Made by a program: the position numbers and the translations under genes. The notes below the pieces were generated by a model, which saw only the letters and a list, made by a program, of their open reading frames with translations, had not been told where the DNA came from and searched no databases. A stretch of DNA of 64,000 nt from Anaerolineae bacterium (GTDB taxonomy: Bacteria > Chloroflexota > Anaerolineae > Promineifilales > Promineifilaceae): the NCBI GenBank assembly GCA_023954475.1, contig JAMLHW010000001.1:675966-739965 (forward strand), in the 5' to 3' direction. Shown here piece after piece: positions 18,020 through 26,977 of the stretch; positions within the stretch are counted from its first letter, which is position 1; every line of letters begins with the position of its first letter.

Positions 18020-19779
18020 AAACGCACCTCGTCATTGGAAAGCAGTTCGGAGTTGAGCCTGGCTGGTGCTTCGGCCGAACGCATATCTTGCACCATCAAT
18101 TGCAGTGTCCGCCGTCCACGCCATTCGTTGACGCCGATTGTGTAGACGATGTCGAGCAGTCGCGGCATCGCTTCAGCCCATGCCCCCTGACGAAACGCAA
18201 TGCATTTGAATCCTTTATAACTGTCGGCGACTTCCAGTTGCAGATGGTCGCCGTTTTGTCCGACGGTGCGATGGTTGATAACCTGCACGTTGTGCGAGAC
18301 GAAAACAGGCGTCGGGTTGGCATAACCGGTCGGTTCCAATTGTTGCAACGTCTCGTAAAGTGCCCAATCCACATCACCGAGGCGCAATTCGGCGTCGATG
18401 GTCAGGGTGGGAAGCAATTCTTTGCCGGCGAGCGCATCACTTGCCAATGACCGCATGCGGTCGGCAAAGGCATCGAGATTGGCATTGTCGATGGTGAAGC
18501 CGGCAGCTTGCGCGTGGCCGCCATGCCGTATGAGCAGGTCGGCGACCTCATCGAGGGCGTCGGTAATATGGAATTCGGGAATAGAACGGCAGGAACCACG
18601 ACTTTCGCTTTCACCCTGTTCGATGACGATACTCGGCCGATAATATTTGTCGCTGAGGCGACTGGCGACGAGACCGACCACGCCGGGTTCAAATGTCGTG
18701 TCAGAGGCGATGAGGATGAAATCGTCAGGATCGATCAGGGTCTCGGCGTGCTCACTTAGTTTTTCCGTCAACTGTTGTCGCTGACGATTGAGTTGGTCGA
18801 GTTCCTGCGCGTAGTTGGTCGCGGAGCGCAAATCGGGTGCAGCGAGCAGGCGGGCGGCGGTGTATGCCTTGGCCAGTCGTCCGGCGGCGTTGATGCGTGG
18901 GCCGAGACCAAAGCCGATGGTTTCGGCCGAAATTTGTGCCGGTTCTGTGCGTGCTACCTGCGCCAACGCAGCGACGCCGGGACGCCGTCCTTCACGCAAG
19001 ATGTCCAGGCCGGCGACGACCAGTTTGCGATTTTCGCCGAGCAGCGGCGCCAGGTCGGCTACTGTGCCGATGGCGACGAGATCGAGCAGATCAGTGGGGT
19101 CAAACGCCACGTATTCGGGTAACGCGATGACCAATGCCTGTACCAGTTTGTAAGCGATGCCGACACCGGCCAGCATCTCTTCCGGATAAGTCGATTCGGG
19201 CCGTTTGGGGTTGATGACAGCGAGCGCGGGGGGGAGTTTTCGGCCGATGCTGTGATGATCGGTCACGATTACATCCAGGCCGATGGCGTTGGCGTGTTCC
19301 ACTTCGGCAATCGAGCGGATACCACAATCGACGGTGATGACCAGCGCTGCGTCAAATTCCTCGCGAATCGTCGTTAGGGCGTCGTTGTTGAGGCCATATC
19401 CTTCATCGACCCGATCCGGAATGTAGGGTCGTGCCTGACTGCGGCGCATACCCAGGCCGCGCAACGCCTGCGTTAACAGCACTGTCGATGTGACACCGTC
19501 GGCGTCAAAATCGCCATAGACAACAACCGTTTCGTCATCGTCGATGGCTTGACGAATACGCATCACAGCTTTATCCATATCGGGCAATTGAAACGGGTCA
19601 TCTTCCAGCAGGTAGCGGCGCTCCAAAAAGCTCTGAATCGCACCGGCTTGTGTAATGCCGCGATTGTAAAGGATTTGCAGCAAAATGGGCGGAATATGGC
19701 TGAATTTCTGTTGATACTGCGCAGGAACCGGTGGGGCAACTTGCCATTGTCGGGCGCGTAAGGTCGTGGGTCGAGTCAT
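18016..19779 (-). CDS. recJ: Single-stranded-DNA exonuclease RecJ
   Basis: A 587-residue RecJ, the 5'-3' ssDNA exonuclease of recombination and repair. The DHH phosphoesterase motifs are GDFDADGVTSTVLL, a following DCGI, and VTDHHSIGRKLPPALAVINP. The DHHA1 part contains GLVASRLSDKYYRPSIVIE and the Gly/His motif LIRHGGHAQAAGF. The C-terminal OB domain ends in a short hydrophilic tail. It starts 24 bases after the pheA stop and overlaps the NYN gene, so it sits inside a transcription unit that begins with pheA. Confidence 0.96.
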   Translation of the reverse strand: MTRPTTLRARQWQVAPPVPAQYQQKFSHIPPILLQILYNRGITQAGAIQSFLERRYLLEDDPFQLPDMDKAVMRIRQAIDDDETVVVYGDFDADGVTSTVLLTQALRGLGMRRSQARPYIPDRVDEGYGLNNDALTTIREEFDAALVITVDCGIRSIAEVEHANAIGLDVIVTDHHSIGRKLPPALAVINPKRPESTYPEEMLAGVGIAYKLVQALVIALPEYVAFDPTDLLDLVAIGTVADLAPLLGENRKLVVAGLDILREGRRPGVAALAQVARTEPAQISAETIGFGLGPRINAAGRLAKAYTAARLLAAPDLRSATNYAQELDQLNRQRQQLTEKLSEHAETLIDPDDFILIASDTTFEPGVVGLVASRLSDKYYRPSIVIEQGESESRGSCRSIPEFHITDALDEVADLLIRHGGHAQAAGFTIDNANLDAFADRMRSLASDALAGKELLPTLTIDAELRLGDVDWALYETLQQLEPTGYANPTPVFVSHNVQVINHRTVGQNGDHLQLEVADSYKGFKCIAFRQGAWAEAMPRLLDIVYTIGVNEWRGRRTLQLMVQDMRSAEAPARLNSELLSNDEVRL

Positions 19780-19803
19780 AATGAATTGAAAGCAGCTAAT
19801 AAA

Positions 19804-20646
19804 TCATTCTGCAAGCTGACTAACGGGGATGTCAGCCGCCGGATAAGAGCCGAGTAATTTTAGAAACGAAGCGCGTTTCAGGATTTCCATTAACGCTTCA
19901 CGCACGGCGCGATCAGTTTCGTGGCCGTGAAAATCGACGTAGAACATGTAATGCCACGGCCGATTGCGTCGGGGGCGCGACTCAATTTTGGACAGATTGA
20001 TGTTGCGTTGTGCCAGCGCACCGAGTACCGAGTACAAAGCGCCCGGTTCATGGCGGGTTGAAAAGATGATCGATGTCTTGCTGGGGTCACGGCGCGGTGC
20101 ATCGCCGTTTCCCAGTACAAAAAAGCGCGTGTAATTATCCGGTAAATCCTGCAAGTCGCGGACGAGAATGGTGAGGCCGTAATGTTCGGCAGCAAGTGCA
20201 CTGGCGATGGCGGCGGTGTGTGGCTCAGGATTGGCAGACAAATCGCGGGCGGCTCCGGCTGTATCGTAGTAGCTGACCGGTTCGATGCCCATCTGCTGCA
20301 ATTTGTCGGCGCATTGCGCCAATGCCTGTGGATGCGATCTGGCTGATTTGATGTCGGTTACCGATGTTCCCGGCGCAGCCAGCAGGCAATGTTTGACGTG
20401 TACGATTTCCTCGCCCTGAATGCGTAAGTCGTGGTCGATGAGTTGATCGTAGGCGTTGATGACGGTACCGGCCAGGGAGTTTTCAACTGGTAGCATGATG
20501 TGGGTCGCCTGATTGTGACGAACGGCTTGAAATGTGGCGGCAAAGCTGTGGCACGGAAACGTTTGCACGTCCGGGCCAAAGAATTGGCGCACCGCTTGTT
20601 CAGAATAGGCGCCCGGTTCTCCCTGAAAGGCGACAATTGTGGTCAT
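19804..20646 (-). CDS. pheA: Prephenate dehydratase
   Basis: A 280-residue monofunctional prephenate dehydratase, converting prephenate to phenylpyruvate in phenylalanine synthesis. The start FQGEPGAYSEQA, the segment LPVENSLAGTV, and DNYTRFFVLG (the TRF catalytic motif) identify the catalytic domain. Residues after about 185 form an ACT regulatory domain with the ESRP phenylalanine-binding motif (SKIESRPRRNRPWHYMFYVDF). So feedback inhibition by Phe is expected. A -10-like TATACT and AAGGAG precede the start. It leads the minus-strand cluster pheA-recJ-NYN-epimerase-rnd. Confidence 0.96.
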   Translation of the reverse strand: MTTIVAFQGEPGAYSEQAVRQFFGPDVQTFPCHSFAATFQAVRHNQATHIMLPVENSLAGTVINAYDQLIDHDLRIQGEEIVHVKHCLLAAPGTSVTDIKSARSHPQALAQCADKLQQMGIEPVSYYDTAGAARDLSANPEPHTAAIASALAAEHYGLTILVRDLQDLPDNYTRFFVLGNGDAPRRDPSKTSIIFSTRHEPGALYSVLGALAQRNINLSKIESRPRRNRPWHYMFYVDFHGHETDRAVREALMEILKRASFLKLLGSYPAADIPVSQLAE

Positions 20647-20870
20647 GTTGGTGACGACTCCTTACAAAATTCAACCGCGTTGAGTATACCGCAAGGGCTG
20701 GTTGTTGACGATGGAAGAGTAGATTGGTAAGAGGTAAGGCAGACCTGGTTCTGGTGTAACGTTTATGGATTTCTGGTATTGTTGATAGGGGGTTGCATGG
20801 TTGGTTAGTTGGATGGAATGCTGACCGTTATCAACCAACCAACAATCAAACTATCAAACTACAATCATCC
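20647..20870. other. Divergent intergenic region with CCAACCAAC/CAAACTATCAAACTA repeats
   Basis: About 220 bases between pheA and the GTPase gene. The last 80 are low-complexity text: GGTTGGTTAGTTGGATGG faces CCAACCAACAA as an imperfect inverted repeat, followed by CAAACTATCAAACTA. Very similar text occurs at 50700-50760 and 54425-54450. A pheA promoter lies at the left edge (minus-strand TATACT near 20682). No gene is seen. Confidence 0.55.
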
Positions 20871-22217
20871 ATGAGTTCACAACTAGACGATCTATTTAAG
20901 GAATTTCCCGAACCGGTGCGCGAACCGGCGCAATCGGCGTGGCGCGCGTTGTCGCCGGAAACGCGCAATAATGTTGAGCAATTATTGCCGATGATTCCGA
21001 CCGGGAAAGGTGGTGTGCAGCAGTTGATGGCGATGGCGCAGTCGCATGTGACGATGGCTTTCGGCCGAAAACAGAAAGTCGCCATTGTTGGCCCGACCAA
21101 TGTCGGCAAATCGACGTTGTACAACCAACTGGTACGCCAGAAAGTGGATCGCGCTGCCGTCAGCCCCATTCCCGGCACGACGAAAGTCGCGCAATCGGCC
21201 GATACCGGTTTATTCGACATCATTGACACACCTGGCGCAGATGCGGTCGGTATGTCCGGATTGCGCGAACATGAGATTGCGTTGGAGGCAGCGCGTTCGG
21301 CCGATTTTCTCCTGATCATGTTCGACGCCGTGCAGGGCATCAAGCGCGGCGAACTCGATTTGTTCCTCGAATTGAAAGCGTTGGGCAAGCCATTCATCGT
21401 CGTCCTCAACAAGATGGACATCGTGCGCAAAAATGAAGGCGCGGTATTGGCGCAGGCGGCGCGTAATCTGGGATTGATGCCGGAACAATTGATTCCCATT
21501 TCGGCCGAAAATGGTGAAAATCTGACCGCCGTTGTCCTTGCCATCGCCAAAGTCGAACCGGAACTACTGGTCGCATTGGGGCGTGCCTTGCCCGAGTATC
21601 GTTCGCGCATGACATGGCAGTTAATCAGCGGCGCAGCAACGATGTCGGCTGTGGTAGCGCTGACGCCGATTCCGATCATGGATTTCGTGCCTTTGCTGGG
21701 CGTGCAGGCATCGATGGTGTTGGGGCTGGCTCGCATCTACAATGAGCCGATGAATCTGAAACGTGCCCGCGAGTTGATCGGCGTGTTTGGCTTGGGCTTG
21801 TTGGGGCGCACGTTGTTTTATCAACTGATCAAACTGGGCGGTCCGCCGACGTGGTTGATCGGTTCAGCCGTCGCTGCTTCCACGACGGTCGTGCTGGGTT
21901 ACTCGGCGGTACTCTGGTTTGAGCAGGGTGAAACGCTGGATGAGGCAACGCGCAAGCGGTTGTTGGCAACGGTCAGCGGCTATTTGACGGAATCGCTCAA
22001 GGGATTAGGTAGAAACAAACCGTCGCGGGATGCGTTGTCGGAGCAGATTCGGCAGGCGCTGGCGCAAGAAGATGTAGTGGAAGAGATGGTTTCGGCCGAA
22101 ACAAAACCGGCCACACCGGCGGATGGACACGGCGAGTTGATCGTGATCGAAGAAACGGATTTGCCGCCGGTCGAGAACGCACAAAAGAAGCGGCGCTGGC
22201 GACTGCGAAAACAATGA
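20871..22217 (+). CDS. Membrane-associated GTPase (Era/YcjF-like, with DUF697-type C-terminal region)
   Basis: A 448-residue P-loop GTPase. G1 is GPTNVGKS, the switch II region is DTPGADAVGM, G4 is NKMD (VLNKMDIV) and G5 is SAENGEN, in the order of the TrmE-Era class. The C-terminal part has hydrophobic helices (LTPIPIMDFVPLLGVQASMVLGLARIY, GLGLLGRTLFYQLIKL, STTVVLGYSAVLW), the pattern of DUF697 proteins linked to membranes. The role is unknown. The start at 20871 is chosen because residues before it are translated low-complexity repeat. The tail before the stop is acidic then basic (KKRRWRLRKQ). Confidence 0.85.
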   Translation: MSSQLDDLFKEFPEPVREPAQSAWRALSPETRNNVEQLLPMIPTGKGGVQQLMAMAQSHVTMAFGRKQKVAIVGPTNVGKSTLYNQLVRQKVDRAAVSPIPGTTKVAQSADTGLFDIIDTPGADAVGMSGLREHEIALEAARSADFLLIMFDAVQGIKRGELDLFLELKALGKPFIVVLNKMDIVRKNEGAVLAQAARNLGLMPEQLIPISAENGENLTAVVLAIAKVEPELLVALGRALPEYRSRMTWQLISGAATMSAVVALTPIPIMDFVPLLGVQASMVLGLARIYNEPMNLKRARELIGVFGLGLLGRTLFYQLIKLGGPPTWLIGSAVAASTTVVLGYSAVLWFEQGETLDEATRKRLLATVSGYLTESLKGLGRNKPSRDALSEQIRQALAQEDVVEEMVSAETKPATPADGHGELIVIEETDLPPVENAQKKRRWRLRKQ

Positions 22218-22228
22218 TACGCCAAAAA

Positions 22229-22265
22229 CAAAAGCACTCAACCAACGCTGGCGAGTGCTTTTTTT
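22229..22265. terminator. Bidirectional terminator between the GTPase gene and tRNA-Arg
   Basis: AAAAGCACTC and GAGTGCTTTT enclose a 13-base loop. Read on the plus strand it ends in a T-run after the GTPase gene; on the minus strand TTTTGTTTTT follows, ending the tRNA transcript. Confidence 0.85.
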
Positions 22266-22266
22266 G

Positions 22267-22338
22267 TGCCCCCGCCAGGACTCGAACCTGGGCTTCCGGC
22301 TTCGGAGGCCGACGCTCTATCCTCTGAGCTACGGGGGC
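22267..22338 (-). tRNA. tRNA-Arg (anticodon CCG)
   Basis: A full cloverleaf: acceptor GCCCCCG/CGGGGGC, D arm GCTC...GAGC, anticodon stem TCGGC/GCCGG (one U-G) with loop CTCCGAA giving CCG at positions 34-36, and T arm CCAGG-TTCGAGT-CCTGG. The discriminator is A and CCA is not encoded. It reads the CGG codon. Confidence 0.95.
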
Positions 22339-22499
22339 CGGGCTGTCAGACAGCGCCAAAATTGTCCCATAGCGTGGATCATTCGTCAAGCGGGGCCAAT
22401 CTGCTGACCAATCAAGCGTGAGTCCAGCCCGGTATCATCGTCTTTAGCTTTCGGATTTCGCATCGACGCTTTTTGAGCAATTGATCTTGTGAGCTTTAA

Positions 22500-23348
22500 C
22501 TACACGGCATCGTGCCGAGAAGCATACAAACGCCGCTTGCGTTCCATCGTTGCATACAGAACGCCCATACCGATGACGCTCAGCAGGACGAGAACCGTAT
22601 ACCAGTTGATGACGCCGGCAGGAAAATCGGCCGAATTGATCACCGCCGCGATCAACACCAACATGTGCCACAGTGCAATACTGGTTAATCCGACACGCCA
22701 GGCACTCCAGCGCCGCTCTCGGCCGATGGTCAACCCACCGACAGCCAGCAGCGCAAACCAACCTGCCATAATCCGCGCCGTCAACGGCGTCAATTGCCAC
22801 ACCCAAAGCTCGATCAAAACAGTCGGTGCGAACAAACCGATGCTTGCAAACACAGCAAAGCCGATGCCGGCGACAAACAACGCCCAACCTGCTGCAGCGG
22901 GTACGGCTACATCCCCTGCGACCATACTGCCGTCATCCTTGTATCGGTTGCGCAGCCACAAAATCGGAATCAGGATCGGCGTTACCACGTACAAAAACAG
23001 CCACAACTGAAACGGAAAGTGATGGAGATCGAAACGCTCCCAGTGCAGGACGGTTGCGATCAACATCATGACTGTAAACGCCGTCACGGGTGGAAAACCG
23101 TGTTTGACACAACGCCACGGGTCGCCCAGCGCGACGCGCAAAAAGAGAAAGGCACCACCCAAATAGCCCGCGCCCATAAACGCCGCTGTCATATTGGGCG
23201 CAATTGCCCATGCAAAGCGCCTTTCTGTCTGGTCTGGTGTGAAGAACAGAATCACAAACGCCAATAACAAGATGGGCACAATTGCTGCCGCAACTGTGCG
23301 CGTTATGTTGTCAGCGCGGTCTGTGGGTTTAGCCGGGTTGTCGTTCAT
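22500..23348 (-). CDS. Polytopic membrane protein, unknown function
   Basis: A 282-residue protein with about eight hydrophobic helices and a short charged N-terminus (MNDNPAKPTDRADN). No catalytic or transport motif is recognisable. It lies 43 bases after the 162-residue membrane protein gene and is the last of a minus-strand series headed by a cytochrome c, so a supporting role in membrane or redox function is possible. The family could not be named. Confidence 0.75.
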   Translation of the reverse strand: MNDNPAKPTDRADNITRTVAAAIVPILLLAFVILFFTPDQTERRFAWAIAPNMTAAFMGAGYLGGAFLFLRVALGDPWRCVKHGFPPVTAFTVMMLIATVLHWERFDLHHFPFQLWLFLYVVTPILIPILWLRNRYKDDGSMVAGDVAVPAAAGWALFVAGIGFAVFASIGLFAPTVLIELWVWQLTPLTARIMAGWFALLAVGGLTIGRERRWSAWRVGLTSIALWHMLVLIAAVINSADFPAGVINWYTVLVLLSVIGMGVLYATMERKRRLYASRHDAV

Positions 23349-23391
23349 TGAGAGGCAAACAAGGGAGCGATTGCGTTCACCGGCGCAGCGG

Positions 23392-23880
23392 TTACCACGT
23401 CATGCCAATGACGGCCAATACCATCAGCACGGCTGTTATACGGCTGCCGTTGCGCAGCGTTGCCTGCAATTGCTGCATCTGTGCCAGTTGCTCCGGTTTG
23501 GGTGGTACGCCTTGTGCAGCCATCTCTTTGCCCAACGCCTGCATCTTGCCGGACGCCCGCCCGTTGACCAGAAAACCGACGAGGGCGGAAGCGATACCCG
23601 CGATGGCGCCCAGCGTCAGTGGCAGGCGTGCTCCCAGCATGATGTCCATTGTCCAGCCTGTAACCGGGCCGAACAGACCGAGGCCGGCGATGATGGTCAG
23701 AAGCCCGGCGATGGTCATGGACAGGCTGAAACGCGTGTTGCCGGTGAGTCGCTGCATAAACTTGCCGCCGTCGGGACCGAGCGCCCGTACAGTTGGCTCC
23801 AGGAACATGACCATAAACAAGGTGGTGCCGACCCAGTAGATGGCACCGAAGATGTGGATAAAACGCAATACATTTGTCAT
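23392..23880 (-). CDS. Small four-helix membrane protein (DUF2269/CopD-like)
   Basis: A 162-residue protein starting MTNVLRFIHIFGAIYWVGTTLFMVMFLEPTVRAL. An early histidine on the first helix (FIHI) and a W-V-G turn resemble the DUF2269/CopD-like group of small membrane proteins often found near copper or heme proteins. Helices follow at about 50-72, 82-105 and 140-160. It belongs to the cytochrome c series. Heme or copper binding is only a hint from the family. Confidence 0.7.
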   Translation of the reverse strand: MTNVLRFIHIFGAIYWVGTTLFMVMFLEPTVRALGPDGGKFMQRLTGNTRFSLSMTIAGLLTIIAGLGLFGPVTGWTMDIMLGARLPLTLGAIAGIASALVGFLVNGRASGKMQALGKEMAAQGVPPKPEQLAQMQQLQATLRNGSRITAVLMVLAVIGMTW

Positions 23881-24003
23881 TGGTCTGCTCCTGCTTTGGT
23901 GTTTGTTTTACTGTTGGTAACAGTTTACAAGTCACGATACGTCTTGTAAACAGGGCAAATTCGGCCGAATTACCTTGTCGCTCTCCGGCATACTTCTACT
24001 TTG

Positions 24004-24639
24004 CTAACCTGTCCAAATCAGACCGATGGCCATAATAAGCAACCAGACGTAACTGATGAACGGCGGCCAATCATGCCAGACAAAAGCCGCGATTAACGCG
24101 CTGGCTACCGCTATACCTGCAACAATCCAGCCTAACGTTGGCAACACGCCACCCAGCGCCAATGCCGCTCCCATCAGTGCGATGGCGGCAAGCACGCAAT
24201 AAGTGTGCGCCCAAAAGGTAGAAACCGCCATCAGGTCAGGTGGTGCCGCCGGATCGTAGTTCTCGATCAACTCGGACGCATCAGATGCCAACCGCAAGCG
24301 ATCGATGCTGATAGGCAACCACAGCAGAAAACCGACGGCAAACAGCAGCGTTGCGCCAATCGCCAGCCAACGCGGCCACGTCAGAGATAATTGAGCCGCC
24401 ATCCAGCCAAAGACAATCGTCGTTCCTGCGTATACGACGGGAAAAATGATCGCTTGGGCTGACCAGCCGACACGGTCTTTGGCGATGAGCTTTAGCTTTT
24501 CCAACGGATCGGTTGGCAACGGGAAGTGGCGAAAGTAGGCTGCCGATGAAGCACCGATCATGAAGAGAATGACGAGGACAAGCAACGCAATGCCCATCGG
24601 CCGAAAATCTGCTACATAGGCGATGCTTGACACTGTCAT
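24004..24639 (-). CDS. Membrane protein, unknown function
   Basis: A 211-residue protein with about six hydrophobic helices. It starts 16 bases after the hydrolase gene and shares its transcription unit with the cytochrome c gene. A cytoplasmic stretch carries LPTDPLEKLKLIAKDRVGW. No known motif. A gap of about 120 bases carrying one TTCGGCCGAA separates it from the next membrane gene. Confidence 0.72.
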   Translation of the reverse strand: MTVSSIAYVADFRPMGIALLVLVILFMIGASSAAYFRHFPLPTDPLEKLKLIAKDRVGWSAQAIIFPVVYAGTTIVFGWMAAQLSLTWPRWLAIGATLLFAVGFLLWLPISIDRLRLASDASELIENYDPAAPPDLMAVSTFWAHTYCVLAAIALMGAALALGGVLPTLGWIVAGIAVASALIAAFVWHDWPPFISYVWLLIMAIGLIWTG

Positions 24640-24655
24640 TGGGTTACCTCACTTT

Positions 24656-25435
24656 CTAGCTGCTACGCTTCTTGAAGAATGCATTGATCTCAGCCGCAAC
24701 GGCATGTGGTCGTGTCATTATAGGCACATGCCCTGCGCCAGGCAAGATCACCAGTCTGGCATCGGGAAGCGCTGCGGCCAACGAACGCGCAGTAGCAGTT
24801 GACACAAGCGGATCAGCATCGCCATGCAGAATTAACGTTGGAACAGTGATTTGACTCAATATGGCGCGCTGGTCGATTTCGGCTCCAATTTCGTAAAGGT
24901 GCAATGCTGCTTCGGGTGCGGCACGATCCAGTATTTGCCGTCCCCAATGCTTGATAACGTCGCTTTCCGGTTCCGGAACGCATGCATTGACAAAGTGATC
25001 CAATGCCTGCGAATATGACTTCTGTAGGCCGGCATAGAAAGGGTCTTCTGTCAACGGCGTCTCGCGAAAGTAAACGCCGTTGACAATTATCAGACCGGAA
25101 AACCGTTCTATTTGCCGTTGTATGGCTGCCAGTGCCACTGCCGTACCCATAGACATTGCGGCCAAAACACAGCGCTCAATGCCATAGGCATCCAGCACGG
25201 CAAACACATCATCCACCAGCTTGTCGAAGGTGATCGAAGCGACGGGCGCAATTGTCGCGCCGCTACCCCGATGGTCGTAGCCAATCAAGCGCCAGTCACC
25301 CTCGCTGAGCACGGAAAAGGTGTCAACCCAATCTTCCCACGTCCCGATCCAGCCGCTCAGAGCGAGCAGGGGAGGTGCGTCTATTCGGCCGAAAGCCGTC
25401 GTAAAAAGCGTAATGCCATCATGGTCAATAAACAT
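24656..25435 (-). CDS. Alpha/beta-fold hydrolase
   Basis: A 259-residue hydrolase. The nucleophile elbow is LAAMSMGTAVAL (Ser in xMSMG), the acid is in LHGDADPLVSTA and the histidine in LPGAGHVPIM, a complete triad. The oxyanion strand LSGWIGTWEDW takes the place of the usual HG. Members cleave esters, lactones or C-C bonds, and the substrate is not readable. It lies 36 bases behind the diheme cytochrome c gene. Confidence 0.85.
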   Translation of the reverse strand: MFIDHDGITLFTTAFGRIDAPPLLALSGWIGTWEDWVDTFSVLSEGDWRLIGYDHRGSGATIAPVASITFDKLVDDVFAVLDAYGIERCVLAAMSMGTAVALAAIQRQIERFSGLIIVNGVYFRETPLTEDPFYAGLQKSYSQALDHFVNACVPEPESDVIKHWGRQILDRAAPEAALHLYEIGAEIDQRAILSQITVPTLILHGDADPLVSTATARSLAAALPDARLVILPGAGHVPIMTRPHAVAAEINAFFKKRSS

Positions 25436-25471
25436 ATTTTGCCCGACAGCGACCCGTCGTGAGGCGCGCTG

Positions 25472-26452
25472 TTACGGTGTAGCGATCAAATAGGTGTAGA
25501 GCGCTGCCAGGTCATTGTCGGTGAGACCCGCGGCGATTTCCCAGGGCATCGTCTCCGGGAACGCCTGGCCGTCTGGTTTGATGCCGCTGCGCATCATAGT
25601 GAAGAATTCGTCCTGGCTCAATTCGCTGACGAGCGGGCGCGGGTTGGGGGTACCTGCCGGATCGGCAGTGGAAGGCGCGACGCCGGTGACGTCGGGACCG
25701 TGGCAACCACGGCAATCGGCGAAGGTGGCGACGTACTTGCCGTATTCGGCCGAAACTCCCTCCGGCGGCGCTGTAATCGAAGCCGGTCCCGGACTTGCAT
25801 CGCCGAACATGCCGAGTGCAAACATCACACCCCCGATATACGACAGCCTGTCACCCGTTTCGGCCGACTGCGTCACCGGATCCAACGTGCGCAGATAAGC
25901 GATGATCGCTTCTGTATCAGCATCGCTTAATTCGCGATATGGCATCAGTGCCATAAAAGCCGCCAAATCGCCTTCTTGGTTAATGCCGGTGCGTAGCAGG
26001 CGGAATATTTCACCGTCGCTATAGTTGGCAAGTTTGCCGCCGGGTGTCAAGTTTTCAGCAACCATATCGCCGACAAAGCCGAAACCTTCAGCCTGCGCGA
26101 TGTTCCAGCCGCCACTCAGCGGGTGTTCCCCGGTCGGATTACCGTCAGCGCCGACGGCGCTGTGGCAGCCGATGCAGGACAGGTTGACAATGTACTCGCC
26201 GCGCGCGATTTGCTCAGGCGTACCGGTGACGGTGATGTCGGGCGCGGGATCTGCCCCAGGGAAATAAGCGGCACGCACGCCCATGCCACCGGTGATGGTC
26301 AGGGTAGCAAAGATCAAAGTGAACAGGCCGCCGACGATGCCGCCGACAATCTTGACCCATGTTTTCCTGGCTTTGATTGCTTTCCAGGTGAGCCATGCGG
26401 CGACTGCGGTGAGCGCAATAAACAGAAGCGAAGTGAATAAGTTGGTTGTCAT
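25472..26452 (-). CDS. Membrane-anchored diheme cytochrome c
   Basis: A 326-residue protein with an N-terminal helix (and a second at about 33-55), then two class I cytochrome c domains. Heme motifs are CIGCH (Cys93, Cys96, His97) and CRGCH (about residue 250). Each is followed by the loop that places the axial Met (e.g. LMPYRELSDADTEAIIAYLRTL and TMPWEIAAGLTDNDLAALYTYL). It should carry electrons at the outer face of the membrane. The gene heads a transcription unit whose promoter carries the 11-bp tandem repeat at 26498-26519. A similar diheme protein is encoded at 40764. Confidence 0.92.
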   Translation of the reverse strand: MTTNLFTSLLFIALTAVAAWLTWKAIKARKTWVKIVGGIVGGLFTLIFATLTITGGMGVRAAYFPGADPAPDITVTGTPEQIARGEYIVNLSCIGCHSAVGADGNPTGEHPLSGGWNIAQAEGFGFVGDMVAENLTPGGKLANYSDGEIFRLLRTGINQEGDLAAFMALMPYRELSDADTEAIIAYLRTLDPVTQSAETGDRLSYIGGVMFALGMFGDASPGPASITAPPEGVSAEYGKYVATFADCRGCHGPDVTGVAPSTADPAGTPNPRPLVSELSQDEFFTMMRSGIKPDGQAFPETMPWEIAAGLTDNDLAALYTYLIATP

Positions 26453-26485
26453 CTCAAGGGTCTCCTCAATGTTTGTAGTTGAAGC

Positions 26486-26519
26486 AGTTTAGAGCACGAT
26501 CATTTGGAGATCGTTTGGA
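26486..26519 (-). promoter_or_regulatory. SARP-type operator and promoter of the cytochrome c unit
   Basis: On the plus strand GATCATTTGGA is followed directly by GATCGTTTGGA (26498-26519). Read on the minus strand this is two TCCAAAY heptamers 11 bases apart, and ten bases after the second comes TAAACT (26491-26486), a possible -10. The same 23 bases (26497-26519) recur exactly at 28277-28299 with the same spacing to a -10. Heptamers at 11-base period placed 8-10 bases upstream of the -10 is how SARP regulators of Streptomyces bind. Confidence 0.7.
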
Positions 26520-26542
26520 CACTATACTGTGGGAAGTTACTG

Positions 26543-26917
26543 TTAACGCGCCGCCACAGTGTCCGACTTTTTGACTTCCAGTGTGCCGATCATGCCGGCC
26601 TTTTTGTGGCCGATCGAACTGCAATAGAATTCGTATTGCTGTGCTTGTTCCGGTGTGAATGTTACCGTCGCCGTCGTGTTGGCGGGTAGTGGCACGTGGA
26701 TATTGAACGCATCAAGGTCAAATGAGTGGGCGAAGCCGTCTTCATTGACCAGTTCGATCGTCACCGGCTGCCCGACTTGTAGCGTGGCTGTGTCGGGCGT
26801 AAAGCGCATGTCGCTGGAAACGATCCGCAGTGTACCTGGTTTGCCTGAACAGCCGGCGAGAAACAGAATGCACGGCAAGGCGAATATGAACCAGCTAAAC
26901 AGTCGTTGTCTATTCAT
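26543..26917 (-). CDS. Cupredoxin-like lipoprotein
   Basis: A 124-residue protein with a signal peptide ending in a lipobox (FLAGC) and a plastocyanin-like sandwich. Copper ligands are visible: the first His in FAHSFDLD, and Cys, His and Met in FYCSSIGHKKAGM, the C-x4-H-x4-M spacing of type 1 copper sites. It would shuttle electrons outside the membrane, plausibly with the neighbouring cytochrome c. ATG 26917 is chosen over 26923 because GAGG is eight bases before it. It lies 60 bases behind the 181-residue membrane protein gene. Confidence 0.87.
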   Translation of the reverse strand: MNRQRLFSWFIFALPCILFLAGCSGKPGTLRIVSSDMRFTPDTATLQVGQPVTIELVNEDGFAHSFDLDAFNIHVPLPANTTATVTFTPEQAQQYEFYCSSIGHKKAGMIGTLEVKKSDTVAAR

Positions 26918-26977
26918 CAACATATCCTCGTGCCGATGGCAGCAATTTTTTGTTTTGCCCTCAACCTGGAAATTGAT

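Noticed and set aside
20846..21736. Long minus-strand frame opposite the GTPase
   Set aside because: Shadow of the GTPase gene, with no start signal and no family.
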